From positions 1-64,000 of the forward strand of contig DATJHM010000198.1 in the NCBI GenBank assembly GCA_035493895.1: a DNA stretch of 64,000 bases, read 5' to 3'. The stretch comes from DATJHM01 sp035493895. GTDB lineage: Bacteria > Chloroflexota > Ktedonobacteria > Ktedonobacterales > Ktedonobacteraceae. This document shows, piece after piece, positions 8,448 to 16,014 of the stretch (within the stretch, counting starts at the first letter, position 1; each line of letters starts with the position of its first letter). The notes under the pieces were generated by a model. It was not told the origin of the DNA. It saw only the letters and a program-made list of their open reading frames with translations, and ran no database searches. Both the position numbers and the translations under genes were made by a program.

Positions 8448-10149
8448 CTCGAGACTCCTTTGTCAGACTGGCTACAGGTAACGAGGTCGCGTAAGATGCG
8501 GGGAGCGCCGCGGCATACAATGCACAAATTGCCTGCTCTTGCTCCTCATACAGAACATCTAACTGTTTTTTCAATTCTACAACGGGGTCCAAAGCACTGC
8601 AAGCGTACAGTTGCTTTGCGCGCTCCACAATCTCTGCCCGCGTTACAGATTCGCTTACAGGGACCGGTAAATGGGCCAGGACATGCTGCTCTATCTGAGG
8701 CTGGACCCATTTATAGGCGGTATGCAACACATAGACATATTCTCTGAGCAGGCGCGAATTGAGCAGCGCCAGGAGGAAATAGAGTTCATCCAGCATCTCT
8801 TCAGTGATCGGCACCTCACCATCTGTCTTGAGCTGACGCGACGAGTAGAGACGTGGATAGAGGAGGTACAAAGTCTGCAACACCACATACCCCTGGAGAT
8901 CCAGCGTGGCCTGAAGCTGTCCGGTGCTTTTCACAACCAGTAGTTTGGGCAAGCGGTAGCGCTCCAACGGTTTCTTGATATGTTCACGGGCCAGCCAGCC
9001 ATTGACTTCGGGCATAACATAGGGACGCACATCACCACCCCCACGTAAGACAGGATGCCAGCGTTGCAGTTCATCATCCGGGCATCGCTCCAGCAATAAC
9101 GGCGCGTCCTTGCTCAGCTCCTCACCACGGCGAATCAGCACCAGATCGCCCAGGGGGAGCAGCGTTTTCTGCGTCCTATCACAAAAATGCGCGTGCAAAT
9201 GCTGAATAAGGGGATTGCGCACATCGCCAAGTAGATAGCAAAGTTCCCGTTGAGGCTGCTTCAACAGCAAGTCCAGGGCAACCTTTTTCACTGGCTCGAT
9301 GCTCGTTGGCCGGGCCTCGAGCGATGCATGCGGCAGCGATTCGGGGCGGGCGGCGATTTTCTTCTGAAGCTGCCACCAATGGTCGCGTATCCAGGGGATC
9401 TGATGCACGCGGGTGGGGGCTCGCTTCTGCGCGATAATAACGACGGCCCCGACGTGAGCCGAGAAAACGCCAGCAAGATGCCAGAGATGATGGATCGTCG
9501 TCTCAGAAAGCAGGCGCTGACGTTCCTGCGTGGCATTTGCGCGCGCCAGCACCGGATCGGGCAGGACCAGAGCCAGCCAGCCAGCCGGTCGCACCACCTG
9601 TAATGCCAGACTCACAAACAAGAGATAGCTGTCAGCCTGGCCGCGCTGGCGTGCCGAATGATAGCCACTCAAGTCGGTATTTTTTGCGGCCAGATACGGA
9701 GGATTAGCCAGAAAAAGATCTATGTTCTGACTTTCATGCCAGGGCAAGACCAGCCCATCCCCCTGATGAATATGCAGACCAGACACGATGCTTTGCGGAA
9801 AGTGATCTGCCAGCATGGTACGCATCTGCATCTCAGCCAGGAAACAGGCCACCGGATCAGGATCGAGCCCCCAGAGATTGTGCTGCAACGCAGCAATCGT
9901 CTCAGCGGGCGGGAGGTGATGCTGTTGCCCGAAAAGGAGCAAGCGGCGGGCGGCGGCGGCAAGAAAGTTACCGCTACCACAGGCCGGATCAAGTACACGA
10001 AGAGCCGAGAGATCATGCTCAGGCGTATAGCCGCAGGCATCGAGAATGAGTTCAACAAGCTCAGGGGGCGTTGAAAAATGGCCACGCCGCTTACGCTCCC
10101 TCACCGGCAAACCGGCCTCATACCAGCCTGGCACTTCGTGCGCACTCAT
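8440..10149 (-). CDS. N6-adenine DNA methyltransferase, TaqI/Eco57I-like
   Basis: About 569 residues from the ATG at 10149; a TTG three codons upstream is also possible. The SAM-binding motif I VLDPACGSGNFL lies near residue 50 and the catalytic motif NPPY near 150, followed by a long C-terminal half resembling the TaqI-type DNA-recognition domain (a KSTG segment, then LYFLLALLNSRLLREYV and VQPQIEQHVLAHLPVP). It should methylate the N6 of adenine in a specific site. No endonuclease motif or partner nuclease is visible, so it looks like an orphan methylase. It lies between RNase III (11 bases upstream) and the B12-binding subunit (overlap), an unusual operon position. Confidence 0.85.
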   Translation of the reverse strand: MSAHEVPGWYEAGLPVRERKRRGHFSTPPELVELILDACGYTPEHDLSALRVLDPACGSGNFLAAAARRLLLFGQQHHLPPAETIAALQHNLWGLDPDPVACFLAEMQMRTMLADHFPQSIVSGLHIHQGDGLVLPWHESQNIDLFLANPPYLAAKNTDLSGYHSARQRGQADSYLLFVSLALQVVRPAGWLALVLPDPVLARANATQERQRLLSETTIHHLWHLAGVFSAHVGAVVIIAQKRAPTRVHQIPWIRDHWWQLQKKIAARPESLPHASLEARPTSIEPVKKVALDLLLKQPQRELCYLLGDVRNPLIQHLHAHFCDRTQKTLLPLGDLVLIRRGEELSKDAPLLLERCPDDELQRWHPVLRGGGDVRPYVMPEVNGWLAREHIKKPLERYRLPKLLVVKSTGQLQATLDLQGYVVLQTLYLLYPRLYSSRQLKTDGEVPITEEMLDELYFLLALLNSRLLREYVYVLHTAYKWVQPQIEQHVLAHLPVPVSESVTRAEIVERAKQLYACSALDPVVELKKQLDVLYEEQEQAICALYAAALPASYATSLPVASLTKESRDV

Positions 10150-10160
10150 GGACGCCAAAA

Positions 10161-10871
10161 TTACTCTTTCTTTTTCAGGAGTTCCAGCGCCTCACGAGCG
10201 GCCAGTCGTCCAGCATCTTTAATACTCGAGGCCTTACCTCTACCAAGCAAGACATCCTGCTCAAATACACCCACCAGGAAAACACGATCATTATTGTTGC
10301 CACTCTGCTCTAAAACTCGATAGCGAGGCAATGATCCGCTTCTCTGCAACACGATTTTTTGCAAATGTCCCTTGGGATTCGTCTCCAATAAATGCTTGCT
10401 TACCTGCCCGACCGTAGGCAATACCACACGTGCCACAAAGCGCGCCGCGACCTCGGTTCCCTGATCAATATGAATTGCGCCCACCAGCGCCTCCAGCACG
10501 TCAGCGCACAGCGAGTCACGAGATCGCTCGTTAAACGTACGCAGATTCGCAATATCAACGCGAATAAACGGGAACAGATTGAGCTGTTGTCCAATCTGCG
10601 CAAAAGCCCGGCGACTCACCACCTCGGACTTGAGCGAGGTCATCTCGCCTTCAGAAGCTTCAGGGAATGTTCGATAGATATATTCAACAACATGTGCACT
10701 GATAATCGCATCGCCGAGAAATTCCAGCGTATCATAAGAATCGCGTATAGCCGTCTCTGTACAGCATGAATGATGCGTCACCGCACGTAGTAACAGGCTG
10801 CGATCATGAAACGTTACCTGGAGTAGCTCCTCCAAAGTAGTCAGATTTTGTGGTGTATCAGTCTCCTCCAT
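10161..10871 (-). CDS. rnc: Ribonuclease III
   Basis: Double-strand-specific endoribonuclease of 236 residues, normal length. The signature DTLEFLGDA is at residues 47-55 (the usual leading Glu is Asp here), and the second catalytic block SLCADVLEALVGAIHID follows. The C-terminal dsRNA-binding domain runs from about residue 160, with a GRGKASSIKDAGRLAAREAL ending. It processes rRNA precursors and structured mRNAs. The start ATG has no ribosome site but follows a TATAAT box by 8 bases, so the mRNA may be leaderless. It is the first gene of a four-gene minus-strand unit with the methylase, B12 subunit and meaB. Confidence 0.93.
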   Translation of the reverse strand: MEETDTPQNLTTLEELLQVTFHDRSLLLRAVTHHSCCTETAIRDSYDTLEFLGDAIISAHVVEYIYRTFPEASEGEMTSLKSEVVSRRAFAQIGQQLNLFPFIRVDIANLRTFNERSRDSLCADVLEALVGAIHIDQGTEVAARFVARVVLPTVGQVSKHLLETNPKGHLQKIVLQRSGSLPRYRVLEQSGNNNDRVFLVGVFEQDVLLGRGKASSIKDAGRLAAREALELLKKKE

Positions 10872-10879
10872 ATACAGCC

Positions 10880-10888
10880 ATTATATCA
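10880..10888 (-). promoter_or_regulatory. Extended -10 promoter of rnc, leaderless type
   Basis: On the minus strand TGATATAAT forms an extended -10 element. Only 8 bases separate it from the rnc ATG, so transcription should begin within a base or two of the start codon. No good -35 match is present, as expected for extended -10 promoters. Confidence 0.5.
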
Positions 10889-11074
10889 TGTGTTGAGGGA
10901 CTCGTTCGTTTCCTCTGACCCCCCATAGTGCCGACAGAGGCAGGCCATATCCGGGCACATACACCTGGTTTTAGCATGCTATATAATAACAAATAGAGTA
11001 AGATCATGTATATTTTAGGAGCTTCATAAAAATCGTATACGTAACTGTCATGCGATCACACACGTATATAGGTT

Positions 11075-11110
11075 GATCAGGTTACGAGATCTGATCTTAC
11101 TTATAAGTAA
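11075..11110. promoter_or_regulatory. Palindromes upstream of the copper-type operon
   Basis: GATCAG (11075-11080) pairs with CTGATC (11091-11096). The perfect 14-base palindrome TTACTTATAAGTAA follows at 11097-11110, 55 bases before the first gene. Either may be a repressor site. The regulator is not identified. Confidence 0.4.
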
Positions 11111-11164
11111 TGAGTAGCAATTCTACCTGCGACATATTACTTACCACAGGATTGGATTTATTTG

Positions 11165-13057
11165 ATGATGGCTCGATTTTCTCATACATCTCGATCTCTA
11201 CACCGCTTATTTTTTCTGGCTTTCCCCCTGGCGTTAGGCCTCTTCTTGCTCCTCCCATCTACCAGCCTGGCACATGCAATCCTCCTGCGCTCAGACCCGG
11301 CGCGCGATGCAGTGCTCAGCAGTGCTCCCGGAGAGATCCGCATGTGGTTCAGCGAGGATCTCAATCCAGGCATCAGCAAAGCCGTTATTCTCATGGCGAA
11401 TCAACACCTTGCAGATGGCACATCCGCTGTCTCAAGTTCGGATACACGCGAGATAGACTTTACCTTGCAAAATGGCCTGCCAGCGGGCGTCTATCTGGTT
11501 ATCTGGCGCACACAATCAGCTGATGATGGGCACATTTTAAGCGGCTCATTTCTTTTTAAAGTGGCTAATCCAGACGGCACCGTGCCGAATCAGGTGATCA
11601 GCCCGACCGCCGCCAGCAACCTTCTCGGGGATACGACCAGCAATCAGTTCGATGGTACCACCCTCTTCAGCACGCTCATGATTGCCCTGGTTGATCTGGC
11701 GGTCGTCTTCTGGGTTGGCGCTCAGCTCTGGCATACATTTGTCCTGCAACCCGCGCGCAATAAAGATTCAGAGCAACCAACGCTCGATCAACAGGCCGAG
11801 CAGCGCTTTCAGCAACATTTCTCGCTCCCAACACTACTGATCATTCTCCTGGCAAATGTTGGCATCCTGCTCGGTCAGAGTCTGAGCATTAGCAATGGAC
11901 AGTTGGGACAGGCATTCAGTCTCTCCGTTCTCCATAATCTTATTGCCAATGGACGCTTTGGCACGTACTGGACCGTGCGCGAAATTATCGTTATTCTGGC
12001 GATACTCGTCGCGACCGCTACCACTTTTACCCGGCAGTTGCCCCGGTTAATCAAAAACTGGCTCCCTTCGCTCAATCTACTACTCGGGATGATGCTTCTG
12101 ATCGCAGTCACGCTCTCAGGGCATGCAGCGGCAGTCGGCAGCAACGATCTCATTTACTCGGTCCTGATTGACTGGCTCCATCTCTTAGCAGCCTCACTCT
12201 GGATCGGAGGCATGCTCTATCTCTCATTGATCTACCTCCCAATCATCCAGAAACAGACCAATCTGGAACGTACGCGAGCCTTGCTCTCGATTCTGCCACA
12301 TTTCTCCCCCCTCGCCATCCTTGGCGTCATCGTAATGGCAGTGACCGGACCTTTTAATGCCACGTTCCATATGACCTCGTTCAATCAGCTTCTCGACACA
12401 GCCTATGGGCGTACACTGCTCATCAAAAGCGCGCTTGTCTGTGCCATGCTGATCGTCAGCGCCATTCACGTCTTCCTCCTCCGACCACGCCTGCTAAAAG
12501 ACTATAAGAAGTATGCGCAAACAATACACGAAGGGGAAAGCGTCGAGGAAGCAAAATATCTAGAGGGCACAATTGCCAGCCAGACGCGACGTTTAAGCAC
12601 GACCCTCCGCTGGGAGCCGATTCTGGGCGTGGCCGTGCTGATCTGTACCGGTCTGCTCAACGTCTTCGCCGGGACGCTGACGCCAGTAAACGTGGCTCCG
12701 CCCGCGCAACAACAGGTCACGACCGTCAAGCCATATGCAGGCACCCTCAAAACGAGCGATAACGCCTTCACCGTTCAACTGACCATCTCCCCCAATCGCT
12801 TTGGACCGAACGTCTTCACGGTGACAGCACGCGATAGTGCAGGCAAAGTACAGAGCAATATTGGTGTTACCCTCTACACAACCATGCTCGACATGGACAT
12901 GGGAACCGATTCGCTGATCCTCCAACCTGATGGTAAAGGCAACTTTACCGGAAACGGCGACCTGGATATGGCTGGGAACTGGGGATTGCGAGTCCAGATT
13001 CGCACAGTAGACAATAAACTTCATGAAGGACAGGTAAAAATAGTAACCTCGTACTGA
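11165..13057 (+). CDS. CopC-CopD fusion with C-terminal YtkA-like domain
   Basis: About 630 residues. A signal peptide ends near SLAHA; the mature N-terminus HAILLRSDPARDAVL and the later DDGHILSGSF match CopC copper-binding domains, where the first His and the Asp-His pair hold Cu(II). About eight membrane segments of the CopD type follow (roughly residues 160-470), including the LIDWLHLLAASLWIGGM block. The outer C-terminal domain (about 520-630) resembles YtkA/FixH domains and has a Met-rich stretch TMLDMDMGTD. The protein probably moves or senses copper at the membrane. It starts a plus-strand set with two beta-propeller proteins. ATG 11165 is preferred over the TTG at 11162; the ribosome site is weak. 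Confidence 0.82.
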   Translation: MMARFSHTSRSLHRLFFLAFPLALGLFLLLPSTSLAHAILLRSDPARDAVLSSAPGEIRMWFSEDLNPGISKAVILMANQHLADGTSAVSSSDTREIDFTLQNGLPAGVYLVIWRTQSADDGHILSGSFLFKVANPDGTVPNQVISPTAASNLLGDTTSNQFDGTTLFSTLMIALVDLAVVFWVGAQLWHTFVLQPARNKDSEQPTLDQQAEQRFQQHFSLPTLLIILLANVGILLGQSLSISNGQLGQAFSLSVLHNLIANGRFGTYWTVREIIVILAILVATATTFTRQLPRLIKNWLPSLNLLLGMMLLIAVTLSGHAAAVGSNDLIYSVLIDWLHLLAASLWIGGMLYLSLIYLPIIQKQTNLERTRALLSILPHFSPLAILGVIVMAVTGPFNATFHMTSFNQLLDTAYGRTLLIKSALVCAMLIVSAIHVFLLRPRLLKDYKKYAQTIHEGESVEEAKYLEGTIASQTRRLSTTLRWEPILGVAVLICTGLLNVFAGTLTPVNVAPPAQQQVTTVKPYAGTLKTSDNAFTVQLTISPNRFGPNVFTVTARDSAGKVQSNIGVTLYTTMLDMDMGTDSLILQPDGKGNFTGNGDLDMAGNWGLRVQIRTVDNKLHEGQVKIVTSY

Positions 13058-13126
13058 CCTCATCCTTCATGATGCGCATAATGATCTTTGTAATTTTTGT
13101 AATTTTGTAAAGTGCAGGAATTATTG

Positions 13127-14245
13127 ATGAATAGAGACTATCAACGGGGCAATCCCAACACATATACGTGTCGGCCCTTCCGGAAAAGACAGAAGTTGCT
13201 GCTCTTTTCTTTTGTCAGTCTGCTTGTCCTTTTTGTGTCCGCCTGTGGGAGTGATGCCACAACGACGACACCACAGCAGACAACAACGCCACAACGCGTC
13301 AATGGCTTTGGAGCGGCCAGTAACCATGGGCATTCATTGATCGCCTTGCCCAATAATGTACTGTTGATGGCTACCCATTACGGTATCTTCCGCACCAGCA
13401 ATGGTGGTGAGAACTGGAGCGAGGTCGCAGCTGGTCCTGGTCAGCCGATGGAGACGCTCATGACCTACGCCCTCGTCAGTAGTCCAATCGATCCACAACG
13501 CCTCTATGTGCTGACCCAGCCGATCACGAATACGCATAAGGGCACCCTGGGACTCTACACAAGCGCGAATCAGGGGCAGAGCTGGCAACTGGCATTTTCT
13601 ACCGAAGGGCAAAACAACATCTTCACAGAGGCCGCTGGCAACGACGCCGCCAACGAGGTCTATATTTATCAGAGTGAGGATGGTGCACAGGGCCTGAAGA
13701 TCAGCACAGACGCAGGCAAGACCTTCAAATCCACAGGCAAGCTGCCATTTCCGACTATTCACGGCATCCTGCCTCTTCCCGGGGTCCCCGGAACATTGCT
13801 CATTTATGGTGACAATGGCGTAGCGCGTAGCACTGATCGAGGTGCGACATGGAAAACCGTCGCAGGCAATTTTAATGGCAGCCTTTTCTACGCAGCCACG
13901 GCCGGTGCCAACACGCCGATCTATATAACCGGCGATTCAGGCGTTTTCGTCTCTAAAGATGAGGGGAAAACCTTCACGCAGGTCAATAGCGCTTTTTATC
14001 CCGGCTTGAGCGTCTCGCCCCAACAACCACAGATCGTCTATGGTAAAAATGCGCGTGGTATCTACCGTAGCGATGATGGAGGCCATACCTGGAAAGCGTT
14101 GCCGCTGATCAAAGGCAATCTACAAGATCTCGCACCCGATCCTGCCCATGCCAATCTGCTGTATCTTTCGCTCTCTTACCCTTCCCAGGTTGAGCGCTAC
14201 GATCAAGGCACACAACAGTGGTCATCACTGACACCAAAGGCATAG
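13127..14245 (+). CDS. Lipoprotein with BNR/sialidase-like beta-propeller repeats
   Basis: About 372 residues; ATG 13127 is preferred because AGGA lies 8 bases before it. The lipobox VSAC predicts a lipid anchor outside the membrane, followed by a Thr/Gln-rich spacer. The body contains repeated Asp-box motifs: SNGGENW, ANQGQSW, TDAGKTF, TDRGATW, KDEGKTF and SDDGGHTW. This is typical of BNR or YCF48-like propellers with about six blades. No catalytic sialidase residues (Arg triad, FRIP) are visible, so it is more likely a binding or assembly factor. It lies 69 bases after the CopCD fusion and 21 bases before the YVTN protein. Function is unknown. Confidence 0.75.
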   Translation: MNRDYQRGNPNTYTCRPFRKRQKLLLFSFVSLLVLFVSACGSDATTTTPQQTTTPQRVNGFGAASNHGHSLIALPNNVLLMATHYGIFRTSNGGENWSEVAAGPGQPMETLMTYALVSSPIDPQRLYVLTQPITNTHKGTLGLYTSANQGQSWQLAFSTEGQNNIFTEAAGNDAANEVYIYQSEDGAQGLKISTDAGKTFKSTGKLPFPTIHGILPLPGVPGTLLIYGDNGVARSTDRGATWKTVAGNFNGSLFYAATAGANTPIYITGDSGVFVSKDEGKTFTQVNSAFYPGLSVSPQQPQIVYGKNARGIYRSDDGGHTWKALPLIKGNLQDLAPDPAHANLLYLSLSYPSQVERYDQGTQQWSSLTPKA

Positions 14246-14266
14246 AAGGATAGTTAAGAAAAAACC

Positions 14267-15457
14267 ATGTTAAAAAAACTCGTTCTGATCGCGCTCGGCA
14301 CCCTGGGACTCATTGCGCTGTTCACCATTTCGCCGAGCGCGCGTGCCGATGGAGGAGCGCCCAACCTGGCCTATATTGCGGGAAGCGCCAAAGGCATCAG
14401 CGTTTTTGACGTCGCCCAACAAAAAGTGACCAGTACAATAAACGTCAGCGGAGATCCGCATGCCGTTGCTTTAAGTCTGGACGCTCGTTTTCTTTATGTC
14501 ACACAACCAGCGGAAAACCGCTTCTCTATCATCGCAACCAGAACTGGTCAGACAATTTGCACGGCCAATATAGCGGGGGCACCCAGTTTGCTGGTTGTGG
14601 ACATTAACACCAACCTCGTCTATGTAGCCGGGAACCAGGCAGCCACCGTCAGCGCCATTGATGGCACAAACTGCGCGATAAAGCGTACATTGAGCACCGA
14701 AGGGCCGGTCTATGGTTTAGGTCTGGCCGCAGTGGGCTCGTCATTACCAAATAGTAGTGGGAGTCAGATCTGGGTTTCAGCAAGCAATGCGCTCCAGATT
14801 TTTGATGGCAACAGCGGCAAACAGATTCGCAGCATCGCAGTCGCGAGCCCTGGCTATATCAGCATCCCCGCAGGCACAACCGCATACGTCACCTCGCGTA
14901 CAGGAGGACTGGACGCGATCGACCTTGCGACCCAAAAAGTCGTGCCATTGCTCACCACGGGTACCTATGGACCAATGGACTATGATGCAACCACAGGTGA
15001 AGTCTATGTACCCGATCTGGATAATAAGCAGTTAATCGTTCTCACGCCAGTCAACACCGGAGTTGCGCTCCCACATGAGCCAAATCGGACGATCAGCCTG
15101 AGCGAAAAACCGGCGGCCATTGCCATCACCAGCGACGGTCAGCTTGGCTTCGTCGCGCTACAGGGTGGAGACGTACTCATGCTCGACCTACCGGGCAGAC
15201 AATCTATCCAGACATTTCACGTTGGTGGTGATCCACACGCCATCATCACGGGGCTCTATCCACCCACACTGGGCACGACCCCACAGCAGGCATCCACCGT
15301 TACCACCCTGGCCAACATCGCAGGCTACGCCTTTATCGTGTTGCTTTTCGTCGTACCATTCATTCTCTTCCGTCGATTTTCAAAATCGCAGAAGAACAAT
15401 GTGAAAGTTGAAACAGAGAAAGAAGAAGAAGAAGAAGAAAGTAGTACTGAGCCATAA
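14267..15457 (+). CDS. YVTN-type beta-propeller protein with C-terminal membrane anchor
   Basis: A 396-residue exported protein. An N-terminal signal ends near SARA. YVTN-like blades follow (NLAYIAGSAKGISVFDV, ARFLYVTQPAENRFSII, NLVYVAGNQAATVSAI, GFVALQGGDVLMLDLPG). A single hydrophobic segment near residues 345-370 (AFIVLLFVVPFILF) and a cytoplasmic tail made largely of Lys and Glu end the protein. The propeller should face outward. Such propellers are common in surface and copper or heme-related proteins, but the ligand is unknown. It ends the three-gene unit started by the CopCD fusion and is followed by a GC-rich hairpin. Confidence 0.75.
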   Translation: MLKKLVLIALGTLGLIALFTISPSARADGGAPNLAYIAGSAKGISVFDVAQQKVTSTINVSGDPHAVALSLDARFLYVTQPAENRFSIIATRTGQTICTANIAGAPSLLVVDINTNLVYVAGNQAATVSAIDGTNCAIKRTLSTEGPVYGLGLAAVGSSLPNSSGSQIWVSASNALQIFDGNSGKQIRSIAVASPGYISIPAGTTAYVTSRTGGLDAIDLATQKVVPLLTTGTYGPMDYDATTGEVYVPDLDNKQLIVLTPVNTGVALPHEPNRTISLSEKPAAIAITSDGQLGFVALQGGDVLMLDLPGRQSIQTFHVGGDPHAIITGLYPPTLGTTPQQASTVTTLANIAGYAFIVLLFVVPFILFRRFSKSQKNNVKVETEKEEEEEESSTEP

Positions 15458-15464
15458 AAGCGTT

Positions 15465-15484
15465 GGGGGCGCTTGCGCGCCCCC
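15465..15484. terminator. GC-rich hairpin between convergent genes
   Basis: GGGGGCGC (15465-15472) and GCGCCCCC (15477-15484) form an 8-base stem with a TTGC loop between the YVTN gene and the minus-strand gene ending at 15493. No T-run follows, so it may act as a barrier rather than a classic intrinsic terminator. Confidence 0.55.
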
Positions 15485-15492
15485 TCGGCCTG

Positions 15493-15954
15493 CTAGTTCA
15501 TCCATTCGCCAGGAGTATTGCTACGAATACGCACGCCGCCCCCGGAGCGTGCCTTCATCACCTCGGCATCCTTAGCCAGGCGTTTAGGCAGTTCAGAGAC
15601 ATTGATACGATGCCAATAAGCAACAGGACTCAGGCCAATACCAAAGGCCAGGGCTGCACCAATCATAGCGCGGTTAATAGGAAGGCCTGGAGGTAATGGG
15701 AAAGGCACACGCGTAACCACATGCAATTGCAAAAGGAGAGCAAAAACCCATATTACCAGCTCAATGCCACAAACCACATAATAAGATACAACCTCTAGCA
15801 GCCGCCTATTGCGATAGAACACAGCCAGGCTGATATTCAGCAGACACAAAAGACCCGTCAGCACCAAAGTCAGAATAATGAGCTGCCACTGATCAACAAG
15901 AGGAGACGGACTCCCCTGTAGCAGCAAAGCAAATAGGATCATAGAGGATGTCAA
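15493..15954 (-). CDS. Small membrane protein of unknown function
   Basis: A 153-residue protein with three hydrophobic segments, near residues 20-45, 55-80 and 92-110, and a basic C-terminal tail (SELPKRLAKDAEVMKARSGGGVRIRS). The TTG start is supported by GGGAGG six bases upstream; an ATG four codons in is possible. I do not recognise the family. It lies 60 bases after the 3' end of the convergent-facing kinase region on the same strand order, directly downstream of the first kinase gene (16015-18666), so the two may be co-transcribed. Confidence 0.55.
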   Translation of the reverse strand: MTSSMILFALLLQGSPSPLVDQWQLIILTLVLTGLLCLLNISLAVFYRNRRLLEVVSYYVVCGIELVIWVFALLLQLHVVTRVPFPLPPGLPINRAMIGAALAFGIGLSPVAYWHRINVSELPKRLAKDAEVMKARSGGGVRIRSNTPGEWMN

Positions 15955-16014
15955 CCGAAACCTCCCACCAGGAAGCCCAGAAGGGCTACACCGTACTAAA
16001 ATATCAATTCATTT

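Noticed and set aside
8440..10149. Reading the methylase as part of a complete restriction-modification or BREX/DISARM defence system
   Set aside because: No nuclease, helicase or other defence gene is adjacent; its neighbours are rnc and B12-enzyme genes.
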